The position numbers and the translations under genes were made by a program. Below are positions 48,720-61,089 of a stretch of DNA of 64,000 nucleotides, piece after piece (the first letter of the stretch is position 1; each line of letters begins with the position of its first letter). Under the pieces are notes generated by a model. It saw only the letters and a program-made list of their open reading frames with translations, had not been told where the DNA came from and ran no database searches. The stretch comes from Cannabis sativa (taxonomy: Eukaryota > Streptophyta > Magnoliopsida > Rosales > Cannabaceae), in NCBI RefSeq assembly GCF_029168945.1, contig NC_083609.1, positions 23,495,501 through 23,559,500 of the forward strand, read 5' to 3'.

Positions 48720-50135
48720 ATTTTTTTTAATCTATGGCATTTGTATCTTGTTCATAGTGGATTTGACAAGATCAATCTCTGCAAAGAGTTAATATGCCTA
48801 TATCCACTGAAAGTAGTTCATCTCATTCGCAGATGGATGTACATTCAGGGGTGGATATGAGTTTTTCGTTGTATTCTTAAAACGATAACTCTAGATTATA
48901 CCTTTTAGCAAAGAAATTTGAAATGTTTGAAAATTTTCATTAATTTCTAGCAATGGTTAAAACCATTAAGGTAAGTGGTTAAAGATCTTGCGAACTGATA
49001 GGGGTGGAGAAATAGTTAATAGATATGCAGTTCAAAGATCATTGAATGGATTTTATGAATTATATCCAAACTTACCTCCCCAGAAATTTCAAGTTGCATG
49101 TTGATGATTAGTTACTAGTCGTTGCCTAAATCCTTCTATGGTTATACAATTTCAGAATGATGTAATGGTTGTATACTTAATGTAAATCATTACTAGATTC
49201 ATGGATGACCTAATCAAAATCTTTAGAAAAGCTAGAACTGTTAACCATGGTTTGTTAGCTATTCTAAGTGATTAGGGGTGGACCATCCCATTGTCAATAG
49301 ATAAGAAAGTGTTTGTTCAAACAAATACTACTTTTCTAAGAAAATGACTAAGTCTGAAAAACAAGTAGCAAATAAAGGAGATATTTTTTCTTGATTCCAA
49401 AAGTGTTCTATCATCTTATATGACATATGATGATCCCACTGCCTCTGTTGTCTTGTCACAACCGAGGAGATGAATACCATTTAGTTTTCTTAGACATAAT
49501 TCACGGTGCCTTGTCGTAGTGGGAGAGTTTCTAGGAACTCACCTTCTTATGACTTGGGAGACACTAGTGATTAAAATCCATTGTGAGTTTAAACAAGTAA
49601 TGGATTGTCAAGATAAGAAACTAAGAAGAAAGCCAATAGAACTATGGTTTAATCCATTCACATGGAATAACCTAAAGTTTTCTATTACAAGGACATAAAA
49701 GGAAATTTTAGTTAATAAGTCTATTCTATGGACTTAACAAACTTCCTGTTCCTAGTATTATAGGTTTGAGTTTATCTAAACCTATGGCTTGTGGTATACC
49801 TGGTAATTACTTACTCTAATGCAAGCAACTTACTTTAGTAAGATGCTGAAGCATTTTCTTTCTAATAGCAATTTATAGAAGCTTCACAACTTCTTAGGTA
49901 TAGATTTTATTTATCTAAGGAAAAGTCTCAACTATTCCAGAAAAGATAAAGCCATGAAAGAATTTCTTATATCAACAGTGAGAGGTCTTAGATATGCTTT
50001 TGTATGCCTTAGACCAGACACCTGCTGTTGAGTGGGAGTAATGAGTAGGTATCAGATTAATCCAGGAGAAGAACATTGGAAGACAATCAAGTAAATCTTA
50101 AGATAAAGAAGAGGAACTATATGTTAGTCTATAAG
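48720..50135 (+). pseudogene. Copia pol remnant (pre-integrase, integrase, RT end)
   Basis: Fragments in shifting frames follow the order of a Copia polyprotein. LWHLYLVH-like pre-integrase sequence lies at about 48733, LRTDRGGE-like integrase at about 48988, and a VFVQTNTTFL linker-like block at about 49310. An LGIDFIYLRK-like RT block follows at about 49890, then a VCLRPD ... SRYQINPGEEHW RT/RNase H junction at about 50000-50080. The RT catalytic core and RNase H were not found. Stops and frame changes are frequent, so no protein is expected. Confidence 0.7.
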
Positions 50136-50634
50136 GGTGTGTTTAAAACTCTTAGACTACACCATATCAGATTTCGAAATTTGCCTTTGTGCTAGTAAAT
50201 CTTTCTGATAAGATGGTGGTTACTCTAGGGGTGGAATAGTGATTTTGGAGAAGTGTAAAAACCTATCTGAAGTCTCTAGGTCTACCAGGAAGGGACTGAA
50301 TGTTAAAGTTACAGGAAAGGTACTTATTCAGTCTAAGGAAAGTTCTATACATCTTTGGCACCATTCCAAATTGCCTTTAAACTACTAGTGTTAATTTCCT
50401 GATTAACCAAAAGTAGTTGCCAAAGATATAGAATCCAATATCCCAAGAGAGTAGACATATAGAGAGGAATTTCACATTATCAATGATTTTGTGATTAAAG
50501 GAAGAGTAATAGTGGAGAAAAGGTTGTGGTTAATTCAACCTTTCAGATCCTATTACGAGGAGTTTACTACTACTACACTTGATTTGTATATCAAGGTGTT
50601 GAGATTATTTGAAACGCACTTTTTGTTTTATATT

Positions 50635-50650
50635 AGTGCAAGTGTGTGTT
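50635..50650 (+). other. degenerate polypurine-tract position
   Basis: AGTGCAAGTGTGTGTT precedes the 3' LTR. It resembles the GTGCAAGTGGGAGA-type tract of Copia elements but is pyrimidine-interrupted. Confidence 0.35.
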
Positions 50651-52540
50651 TGTTGGGTTTTATGCCCTAAATAAAACTCATTTCAATATAATCAGATTTA
50701 CTTATATAGATCAGAAATAACATTTAATGTTGCATGGTTCACATGATTTATTTCATGATTATATGTACATAATGTATAGATTCATCTGAAACCCTTTTCA
50801 CATACTTGATCCTGTTTATTGTGCCGTCAACACATTGGAAAGTAAACATGACTATGTGAATAAAGTTTCCTAGATTTATCAGACATAGGGTTTTACTGAT
50901 ATGATAATCTACAACAGAGTTTACTTGCATTTGGAGAAGTGCTATGTTCTTTCCAGAACATTGGTTAAAGTAAAGCTGAGGTTGGATGCATGGAGTATGC
51001 ATCGGAAGGGACCGATATTGAACTTTGACTTAGATTTATTAAACTTACCGTAAAATCTATTCAAGTCAATATCGCCTAGTTGATCCTAGATCAAATGATC
51101 TTAATCCTGTTATGATTAGGCTCAATCTTGAAAGGCTATTCGTGTTCCTTGAATTGTTAGTTAAGCCTACTTTTAGGTCAGGGTGATACGTACTTTTTGG
51201 GAACACGGTAGTGCAATTGAGTGGGAGCGCTAGCATAAACATGGAATCTATAGCTTCTATCTGGCGAATAGTAAGCAAAGGATGATCACCTTCGAGCTTG
51301 ACCAAACGAAAATAAATGGTGGAGATCTCATTTTACATAAGCTGAAATATCATTTATACGGGGTCAAGTGTTTTAAGGATAAAATACATAGTAGGGTATT
51401 ACGGTAATTTAATTCCTTTACTGTGTAGATCATTCATATAGAGGATAATTGATCACATTAGGATTATAACAATGGATAACTAATGATGTGTCTATATGGT
51501 GGAACATATAGAGTATTCTATATACTGAGAGTGCAATTCTAAGTTCTATGCGTGGATTCAACGAAGAATTAATAAGTTAGTGAATTTTAGTACTAAATTC
51601 TTGATTTACTTATTGGAAGCTCGGTTATATAGACCCATGGTCCCCCCACTAGTTGAGATAATATTGCTTGTAAGACTCATGTAATTGGTTTTGATTAATC
51701 AATTATAATTCTCAAATTAGACTATGTCTATTTGTGAAATTTTCACTAAGTAAGGGCGAAATTGTAAAGAAAGAGTTTATAGGGGCATATTTGTTAATTA
51801 TGATACTTTGTATGGTTCAATTAATAAATATGATAAATGACAATATTATTTAATAATTATTTATAGTTATTAAATAGTTAGAATTGGCATTTAAATGGTT
51901 GAATTAGGAAATTGGCATTTTTGAGAAAATCAGATACAAAAGGTGTTAAAATTGCAAAATTGCAAAAAGCAAGGCCCAATCCACTAAGTGTATGGCCGGC
52001 CACCTATGTAGGTATTTTAAGTTGATTTTTTCATTATTTTAATGCCATATAATTCAAATCTAACCCTAGTGGAATGCTATAAATAGATAGTGAAGGCTTC
52101 AGGAAAAATTACACTTTTCTTCAGACTTCTTCTGATTCAGAAAACCTGAGCTTTCTCTCTCCCTATCTTTAGCTGCCACTTCTTCTTTCTCTTCCCTCTT
52201 GAATTTCGAAATCCTTAGTGTATGAGTAGTGCCCACACACATCAAGTGATACCTCAATCATAGTGAGGAAGATCGTGAAGAAAGATCATCAGCAAAGGAG
52301 TTTCAGCATCAAAGATTCAGAGAAAGAGATCCAGGTTCAGATATTGATAATGCTCTGCTACAGAAAGGAATCAAGGGCTAGATATCTGAACGGAAGGAGT
52401 CATTTAATTCCGCTGCACCCAATGTAAGGTTTCTTAAACTTTATATGTGCTTATTTTATCGTTTTAGAAAGTTCTTATTTAGGATGTTAATAAACATACT
52501 TGTGAGTAGATCTAAGATCCTGGTAAAATAATTTCCAACA
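50651..52540 (+). repeat. 3' LTR of the right Copia-type element
   Basis: 1890 bp, same ends as the 5' LTR, TATA box at 52078-52085, followed by the GTAAC duplication. Confidence 0.93.
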
Positions 52541-52545
52541 GTAAC

Positions 52546-54526
52546 ATCTATGGGATGTAAGAAAATGTTTACTAAGATTTTCAGAAAATTAATTATCAGA
52601 AATTGAAACTGAAGAAATAAATAATTCAAAGAGAGAAAATAACAACACTTAAATTTTTTTACGTGGTTGGACGTTAAAGAGCCTTAGTATACAAGTCGAT
52701 ATTATTATGTATTTTAGCTAGAAAAGCCTTTGAAAATACAATGAGTATACGTTTTCTATTTTTGCCTAAGAAAATATTGCAAGAGTGTTCAACCCTTAAT
52801 CCGAAGGATTTTGTGAGTATTTATAGAGTTTATAGAAATTATACTTATTTTCTCTTTCCCTCTATTGGAGAGTTTTAATAAAACATACACAAGTTCAAAG
52901 TTGTATTCGTGAGGCCCAACCAATGGGACGATGAGTTTGTTGACTAGGCAGATTAAACATGGTCAAGTTGTCATTACCGTGTCCTTTAATTGTGGGTAAT
53001 TAATTGTAAATTAATTACTTGATCTTCATTTTAGGTAGTTTCCCCTTTTAACTTGATATGATTTTTTGGCTGAGATTTAAGGAGAGTTAATTCCTTATTC
53101 TGTCCATTTGATAAAAAGAGAAATTGTTCTAGGCTTCTAGGAACATGCTGTCTGACCTTCTAGAAATGCGGTACTGGGACTGCTTCCAGATACAGGTTAT
53201 CCTTGGCAGAAGCTTTGTCTGAACGAGAAAGGCAGATACCTTCTTTGAGGGTCTTGCTGGACTTGGGCTTGGCCCCAGTTACCTTCATTGGGCCCACTGG
53301 TGCGCTTTGGATGTTGACCTAGAGACCATGTATCCCTTACCGAAAATGCAAATAACATTTACCTCCAAGCTTCCAAAATGCTATTTATTGTGGAAACTTG
53401 TCCCAATCCATATGAGTGGACATGTGGAGGTTAAGAGTAAAATTCTTATTGCTTTCCAGGTTCTAGTTGATCGCAGAAGGTGGACTTCTATCTTCAGCTT
53501 AAGGAGGTAGGCGTGGCAGTCATCTAGTGGTGGAGGAGTCCGTTTACCTAAGAGTTGCTTTCTAGAAAAGTTTTTATTTCAACGGTTATTTATTATTAGC
53601 ACATGAATTAAGAAAAGTACTTTCATAATTGGTTGTTGGACTTTCAAGCCACAGGATATGTTTATGCTTTTGGAGATACGATCTGTATCGTTCATTTTTC
53701 TTCATGCGGATAACCATTTTGAGTATAAATATCCCTAAAAGCTACCATTTATCATTTTTCCCATTTCAAATTTTCATTCACCCAAGTTCAAGTTTTCTTG
53801 AGAGCAAAGTACGGTGAAAGATTTTAGTTGTGAATGAACCCAGATATCTCCTTTAAATTGCTTTTTGCATTAGAAATTATCTTCTACCGAACCATCCACG
53901 CCCAGTGATCAAGTGTTTTCAGAGGAGTGACCTGGTGAATCTTGATTTTAATTCTAAAATCAATTCATTGATTGCCTTAGCCAACCATATTCGTGAAAGG
54001 TGTGCTCGCTTGCACTATCTAGAACCAACAAAGATCAGTTGGGTGCCTTTTTCTTCATGACCATGTATGGGCTTGTTTCTTTTTTTTTTGTACCTTTAAT
54101 TGAATTTCTAATTCCACTGTAGAGGTTAGGGATTGCATGTTTTTTCTTCAAGTGAAATTAGGATTTCTTAGGCCTGTGACCAATACTGCTGGTAGTTTTT
54201 AAATGTGATGAATTTTACTGGCATTGGTTTTTAGTCTTAGCAATTTTTGGGAAATAGTCGTGTTGCTGCAGAAATGCAGGAAATTTTTTTTTTGTGCCTA
54301 GGATCCCTCTGGTTCTGGGTACTTTGTCAATTTCTTCCTTATTCTTCCTCTTAATGTTCCTGATTTCCTATCTGGAACAAATGACCCCTGAAGGTTTTCG
54401 GTTTTGGATAGTAAATCTAGTGGGGACCTCTCCAAGCAGTTTATGGGCGAGGATTCCCCTACTTCCTCTCTATATTAGGTATTTTAGGTTGCTAACTGCT
54501 TGGTTTTCTTTCTTTCGATAGAAATC
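52546..54526. other. intergenic or decayed LTR material, no gene supported
   Basis: The stretch 52650-52690 (TTTTTTTACGTGGTTGGACG) resembles a sequence in the Copia LTR at about 58935-58950, so 52560-53100 may be a worn LTR. Frames of 62-75 codons at 53307, 53629 and 54294 have no recognisable domain. A pyrimidine-rich tract ending in AG at 54518-54520 could be an old splice acceptor for the following pseudogene. Confidence 0.4.
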
Positions 54527-55655
54527 ATGTCGAAGAAGGTCCAACGAGAAGAGGTTGAGCTGGAAGAGGAGGGCATGGAGCAAGAGAATGCTCCAAAATT
54601 GATGTTAAACGTCAGTCCATGGGAAATGGACTAGTACATCAATAAATTCAGGATTTATGGCAACCTCCAGAAATACGAGATCCTGTGGGGGCTTGAAAGT
54701 ATTCTGGGGTCGTATTGGAATAGGCTCTTTGTCCATAGAGAGAAACCAAGTAAATGTGTTGATTGGGGCTTCGACATCTGGAGCTGGGTCCATGTGGAGA
54801 TGGGTGCACAGATTCCGCTAAGGTGTTACTTCACTAATTTCTGTGTGGTGGTCGAAGTTGTGCCCTTCTAGTTTATCCCACAGGTGTACTGTCTCCTATC
54901 TAGATGGTACATTTTGTGGTCACGACACAAGAAAGTAGTACCAACTGCTGAGGAGATCTTGTATTTCTACAAGATTAAATCTTAACCCATGAGGGGTCAT
55001 AAGGAGAACACTGTCTTCTACAGGCTGTAAAGATACTCCAAAAAGCTGGCCTACACAATCAGTTAAGTGAAGTATGCACACGACTTTTGGGACTATTGGT
55101 TCTATACTTCCAGCTTCTCGTTGAGGAGAGTTCCAAAACTCAGCTTGGACTTTAACATAGCCAGTAAGTATTTGATTTTTGTCCTTGTTTTACTTCCTGT
55201 CTTTACGAATCTTCATATTCAGATGTATATTTTTATTCTTTTTAGATTGCATTTCACAGTCGCCTTTGACTACGAAGTTGGAGGAAGAAAATTAATTTTT
55301 ACAATTCCTTGTCATCCAAGGAGTTACAGGTGGCCCATATTGTAACCACCAAGAGTCTCTGTGAGCTTGGCCTTATTGCTCCCCACCAAAGCATCGATGC
55401 AATTTCAATGAAGGATAACATCCAAGAGTTGATTTGAGGAGACTGTGATGATGTGAAAGAGGACATTACAACCATAACTGTAGCGGAGGCCTTGAAGGCT
55501 ATGAAGGTTGACGAGCAGTGGTTGGATGACTGGAGGAGAAAAATTTTAGAAGAGATAAGTGAGGCTAAGAGCTCACTATCCATTTTGGAGATGTAGTTCG
55601 GAATGAGGGTACTCTGGGAGCGAGTACCTTCTAAAGTGGTGAGACACTCTTTCAT
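54527..55655 (+). pseudogene. transposon-type plant gene riddled with stop codons
   Basis: From the ATG at 54527 one frame stays readable with in-frame stops and no obvious frameshift to about 55163. A probable intron follows (GTAAGT donor at about 55164, TTTTTAG acceptor at about 55245), and a second readable block at 55310-55655 contains KELQVAHIVTTKSLCELGLI and a Trp/Glu-rich helical C-terminus. The first block, with an acidic Glu-rich N-terminus, resembles the N-terminal domain of plant gypsy-type transposon proteins in layout; this is a weak call by eye. At least seven in-frame stops are present, each one C-to-T step from Gln or Arg. Confidence 0.5.
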
Positions 55656-56336
55656 GTAATTAGAGTTCCATCCTTGGAAAATTTAAGTAATATTGACCAG
55701 GGTGGATTCGACCAATATTTCTTAGATTTATACCAAGATAAGTACCCTAACACTGATTACATAGATAAGGTAGTTTGCATAGTGAGAAGTCCAAACCACT
55801 TCATTCCTCCAATACACCACCATGTTAGAGTGAATGTATTTAGAAAAATTTACTTTCTAGGGTTCTTCCAATATGAGACTAATTTAGGTCAAGAAGACAT
55901 TGTCGTTTTTGCTAGAGGAAAAACCAATTATGCTAAGATAAAAGGTTTGGATCTTTTTGGCATGTTGTTTAATAATTTTAATTGTAGTTACATTTGATAT
56001 AATCTGACATGTTACCACTTTATTTATTTTCGCAAAACAACTTGCCACATATTAGATGGCCATTTCAAACAATTTCTCGGATGCCATCAACTCTAGGGCC
56101 AATGAAGTCTGTGAGGTGGCTAAAGACAGATTGAGGAAGGGTAAAGTCGCACAAGTCTCCGGGAGTGTATCTCAGAAGCCAACACCATCGACCCCAAGCC
56201 AAGAGGCTGCTCTGAAGGCTCCGACCACAAAAAAATTACCTAAGATGAAGTTTTTCTCTAAAAAATTCTACCCATGAAAATCAAGAGAAATCATCTGCAC
56301 ACAAAAAAAATATCTTTTACCATTCAAACTTTTAAC
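55656..56336 (+). other. possible further fragments of the same decayed gene
   Basis: Open stretches at 55674-55997 (107 codons) and 56056-56277 (73 codons, Lys/Ser/Pro-rich) have no recognisable domain. The second begins after a TTAG and may be a last exon of the preceding pseudogene. Neither is supported as a working gene. Confidence 0.3.
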
Positions 56337-57052
56337 CTAAATTGGACCCATCAGATTCATGTGAAGAAGTTCAAGAACTCTAAAAGTGTTCACATAAGGT
56401 ACACTTCTGTGAGATATTTTTTGTTGATTGCCAAACTGACATGGTCCACATTTTCCTACAGCTTCTTTACCCAATTTAGGTAATTCTGGAACAATCCCTG
56501 CACTGGATAATTCTTTCAGATTTTTGTAATGAATGTGTCCAAATTTTTCATGCCATAAATCAGTGGTGTTATCAATAGCAGAGTGACAAGTAGCATATGT
56601 AGTGATGGTGTAACAATTATCATTAGATTTCAATCCTTGTAAAATAGTTTCATCACGATTATTAAGAACATAGCAATGAATACTATAAAAATTAACAGTG
56701 TAACCTGATCACAAATTTGACTAATGCTAAGGAGATTAACTCTTAGTCCTTCAACTAACATTACGTTCTTAAGCCTGGGTAGACCTTCAAAATTAAGAGT
56801 TCCCATCCCTATGACTTTTCCAATAAGACCATTACCAAAAGTAACTTCTTCACATTGTATTGGTCTAATGTTGTCAAGATAGTCTTTTTCACTTGTCATA
56901 TGCTTGGAACAACCACTGTCAAAATACCACATTTGAGAAGCAATAGATTTAAAACAAGAAGAAACAACCAAATATTTATTTTTGACAACCCATTCTTGTT
57001 TTTGAGAAACATATTTATTTCTAAAATATTTAGAATTAAACATGTTTTGCAT
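56337..57052 (-). pseudogene. Copia protease and pre-integrase fragment
   Basis: Two frames. The upstream one (57052-56630) has the Copia protease hallmark WYFDSGCSKHMT followed by the FGNG and LLSISQ blocks. The next (56633-56337) has DLWHEKFGHIHYKNLKEL and the C-X2-C pair of the integrase zinc domain (CGPCQFG), ending at LMGPI. The frame changes near 56630-56690 and the coding sense stops at 56337, so the integrase core is lost. Confidence 0.85.
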
Positions 57053-58690
57053 TGTAATACATCTAGGTCGAATGTGACATTTTATTCTACAAAAATGGCA
57101 TATAGGAATGAATCGATTCCTTTTTTCTTTGGGATTGCCAAACTTACCAAACTGGTTCTTTTTTGTAATAGCAGTACATTTTGCTATAGAATCAGGATCC
57201 TGTAAAGTAATGTTAAAACATTCAGAAACTAAAATTTTAGATTTGAGAAATTTAGTATTTGATTTGGATTAAGCCTTAACAAAACCCAAACTAGCATGAC
57301 TCATTGGTCCTAAATTTTGAACCTTTTCAAAAATATTAGAACCTGGATTTAACATTTTAACATTTCTTTTCAATTTTTTAAGTTCCTTAGTTAAAGATAC
57401 AAATTTACAATTTCTTGAAATCAATTTAGATTCACAACATTTATTTTTCTTTGCGAGATCTTTTATGTTGTGGGATAACTCTTTGTTAAATTTTACTAAG
57501 GAAAGATTTTCATCAACAATTTGCAACCACTTACCAAAGATTACCTTGTAAGATTCTGCCAATGATTCGTTATCAAGTTCTAACTCATCTGAATCTGAAA
57601 TAACTTCTTTATCATTATGAACATTCAAAGTGTTGATTAAACACAAAACTTTTTCTTTTTCCTATAAAAACACTTGTTTAAGAAATAATTTTTTTTCACT
57701 ATTTTCAGAATCATCATCACTCCAAGTAACATTAAAACCCTTTTTATTCTTTTTCAAGGTATTAGTACATTCAGATTGAATAAGACCATACTCTTTGGAT
57801 TCCCTACATTGAATACCCTTTTAATTATTGAGAGTAAAAGATTTAGATGTATCGTTACCTTTTGAAGGGTTTAAGAAATTCTTTTTATTTCTAATATTTT
57901 TCATGTACTTTTGAAAATTTCGTGTTAACAAAGTCATTTCATCATCACTCTCATTGTCAGTAACATCTTTTTCAAAAACTTTAAAGGAAATACCTTTACT
58001 TTTCTCAACGGAAGAGTTAGGCTTAGCCTTTTTCTTAATTTGTTGATATAACTCAAAAGCTCTTAAAGAACCCATGAGTTCTTCAACTTTCACTTTTCCA
58101 AAAAATCTTTTTCCTCTTCCATCGCTAGCAATTTTGTGTCAAAAATGTCAAGAAACACACGAATAATTTTCTGAACCAAAACAGATTCATCTAATTTTTC
58201 TCCCAAGGTAAAAAAACTCATTAGAGATATCAGATAATCTTTCATAAAATTTTGACAAAGTTTCAGTTTTTGACATTCTTAATTCATCAAATCTAGTTTG
58301 CAACATGATAAAATGTGATCTTTTTACATCAGTGGTACCCTCAAATTGAGTTTGAAGAATTTCACACGCGTCCTTTGCAGATTTACAAGATAAAATTAAT
58401 TTAATAAAACATTTACCACCACCATTAAAGATAGTATGTAAACCCTTATTGTTATAATCGGATAATTTTTCATCTTCAGTAGTCCAATTAAGTTTAGGTT
58501 TTACCTCAGCGTTACCTTTATCATTATTTTCAGTAGGTCACGACCTACCTGTAATATAGCTCTCCAAGCCTTCTCATCTTGTGACTTAATGAGTGCTCTT
58601 ATTCTAACCTTCTAATATGGATAATTCAAATCATTCAACAAAGGTGGTTGAGTAATGGAGCTTCCTTCTGTAAACAAAGACATTTCACAC
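57053..58690 (-). pseudogene. Copia gag, several stops and frame changes
   Basis: Starts about 58684 with MSLFTEGSSITQPPLL-type sequence and continues through a UBN2-like gag region containing LQTRFDELRMSKTETLSKFY. A 90-codon open piece (58093-57821) with the KVEELMGSLRAFEL block and a 125-codon piece (57646-57269) follow. A zinc knuckle C-X2-C-X4-H-X4-C at about 57072-57113 closes the protein. Many stops lie between, so it is dead. Confidence 0.8.
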
Positions 58691-58747
58691 AAAATAAATT
58701 ATACGGAATAAATTAATCTCAAGATCTCACTAAGAGTTTAGTGACTT

Positions 58748-58759
58748 GCTCTGATACCA
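58748..58759 (-). other. primer-binding site, initiator tRNA-Met
   Basis: The minus strand reads TGGTATCAGAGC, the canonical Copia primer site, two bases inside the LTR border at 58762. Confidence 0.88.
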
Positions 58760-58761
58760 AT

Positions 58762-59600
58762 TGAAATTCTGTATTTTAATATTACCAGTTTATTATTTTA
58801 TTAAATTCTTAATTAAATACGAAATAATAAAACTGGTATTGAAACAGTTTTTCTGTAGCTATAGAAGACAATTCTATAACTCCAGAGTAAATCAGAAAAA
58901 CAAATAGTGCAGAAAAATAAAAACATACAAGGTTTTTCTACGTGGTTTTTGTATGTGGTTTCGATAATCCTTTCAGATTGTTACTAGTCTATGGGGCCAC
59001 TTCTAGAGATAAGAGTCATTAGATGGATCTCAAAAATACAAAGTAATTGACTTATGCATAAATAGACTCCCTCTTAATGTATGCTGTAAGATTGATGTAT
59101 TCCACCTTCTAATCGACTCTTGCTGAAACTTCAAATGCTCGAACTCCCTTCAATCTCCTTGAAGAGTGCTTACTTCCTCCCAAAGCAAGACATAAAAGGC
59201 AATCTCCTGAACATTATTTTTAACAAAACAAAGACACTCTTTACTTAAGATATGAATACAATTCAAAGTGTATGAAGGAGTTACATGACCTAGCTGCTAT
59301 AAGGTATATTTATAATCAAAATACACCTTATTGATAGCTAACACATAGTTTGAACAAGACCATAACTCACTAGACGATTCTCTAAAATAGATCTTCAACC
59401 AATCTAGGAATTTCTATTTCTGTACCTACAAAATCGTGAGCACTAAATACGACTTTCTTTTTATAGAAAAGAAAAGTTTTGCTTCAATTTTCTCCATAAG
59501 AAATCTGGTCAAACATAATAGAAAACTCACACAAGATCAGATTAACACAATTGGATAGATAGAGAAATGATGAATTTTCAAACTTACTCTTTATACATTA
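58762..59600 (-). repeat. 5' LTR of the decayed Copia element (outer end approximate)
   Basis: The inner end on the minus strand is CAGAATTTCA, like the CAGTTTTTCA end of the solo LTR at 15310. Shared blocks with that solo LTR include CGAACTCCCTTC and GTGCTTACTTCCTCCC (59140-59185) and AGAGGGAGTCTA on the minus strand. The outer end could not be fixed. Confidence 0.65.
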
Positions 59601-61089
59601 TTTTTCATAAATAAAAAAGCTAGGCAATTTTCCTTTCATATATAAATCAATTAATACAAAGATATAAAAGTCAAATGCACAAAATATGGAAACCAAATAA
59701 ATACCATAATTGAAACTAATTAATAAATTATAAAATATTTTGATTAAATTAAAGATTCCAAAAATAAAATTAATAGAGATAAAACAATACGTAACTATCT
59801 TTAGAATTTATTTCAAAATTGTGCTATATGATTATTAACTAATAGTATTTGTTTTTCTTTTGTCTTTTTAGCTTAATTTTATTAGTTTTTATGTTCTCTA
59901 TCAAATAACGATTTTAAATATAGTGGCGATTACAAGAGATATACGGTAATGACAACAATTTTGAAATAATATGATGAATTTTTGTTTTTTTTTTGTTTTT
60001 TTTATAAATTTATCAATTTTTTTAATTATATCTATTTTGTGTAAGGATTATTTAATTTCTAATATTTTCTTCACCATAATATTTGTAGATATCTCATGGA
60101 ATATATGATTACAAAAAATAAAAAGTTAAATAAGTTAATTAAAAATATATACTATTTGAATTTAAATTTTTGATACAATTTTATCTATTTTCTCATTATA
60201 AATTAATGAATTTTATTTCGTAAATTTCTTTTAAAAAAATTTGTAGATTTATAAAAGTGGATAGTTAACGCATGATTTGTTTTGTGTACAAAGTAAATTT
60301 ATTGGAAAAAATAGTGATTATTATAAGTGAGATATGTTGATGACAATAGCTTTAAATGTGATGACGATTACAAGTGAGATACAGTGATGACAATGATTTT
60401 GAAATCATATGATGATCAGTATTTTATAAATTTATCAATGGTTACATACATATAAATATATATATTTATATTGAAATCCAAGTTATTAAAATGAAATACA
60501 TATTTTGAAAACTAACCTTATAATAATATATGTATATATAATAAATTAATTAATTAAAAATAATTAAAAAAATTATGAGTGCAATATTAATTTATTTACA
60601 TTTATTACTAAAAGTAAAAAAAAAACAATAATTCAGTATAGTATAATAATAGGTTAATCATATTATTAGAAGAAATTATATCAAATTATCAAAATTTTAA
60701 ATTTAATATAATCTTATAAGTTAATTATGACTAATCAAAATAGTGAAAAAGAAACCTACATTTTTGTGCGCAATAAATAATAATACAAGTGGGTATGTTT
60801 TGACAAGGAATGCAAATGATATGGTTGACCTTTACGATTTACAGTTCACCATAGTATGTATGAATATCTGATCATAAAGTTAATATTATGAGAACCGAAG
60901 AGAAGAGAAATATTGGAATTTATTTATTTAAGCTGTGACCAAGTTGTCTGCCAGCTAACTTCCTAGCTAGCTAGTTGGCAGGGAAACCATATGCATAAAG
61001 GACCAATCCAGACTAAGAAAACAACAAATCCATTCTCTTATGATTTACAACATTTGATGCTGACTTCTTAAAATAAAATAAAATGAACA
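59601..61089. other. AT-rich intergenic, no gene; short direct repeats
   Basis: A block with GATTACAAG(T)GAGATAC, TGATGACAA and TTTATAAATTTATCAAT occurs near 59926-60016 and again near 60362-60440, with a partial copy near 60325-60350. No coding region was recognised. Confidence 0.45.

Larger units (their letters stand above)
42393..52540 (+). mobile_element. complete non-autonomous Copia-type LTR retrotransposon, 10.1 kb
   Basis: Two LTRs of 1890 bp (42393-44282 and 50651-52540) enclose 6368 bp. They are flanked by GTAAC at 42388-42392 and 52541-52545, a 5-bp target duplication. The LTRs differ at about 16 positions plus two compensating one-base indels by eye, so under 1% divergence. The interior has a variant tRNA-Met primer site, a 4.4-kb AT-rich non-coding block, then broken pol fragments with no open frame above about 80 codons. 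It must have moved using enzymes from a relative. Lineage within Copia (perhaps Angela/Tork-like, from the LTR start) is uncertain. Confidence 0.93.
56337..59600 (-). mobile_element. decayed Ty1/Copia element, 5' half (LTR, gag, protease, integrase start)
   Basis: On the minus strand: LTR (inner border 58762, outer end unclear near 59600), canonical initiator-tRNA-Met primer site, gag (about 58690-57060), aspartic protease and GAG-pre-integrase region (about 57050-56337). It then ends abruptly before the integrase core. RT and RNase H are absent. The LTR is related to the solo LTR at 14160-15310. Confidence 0.85.
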
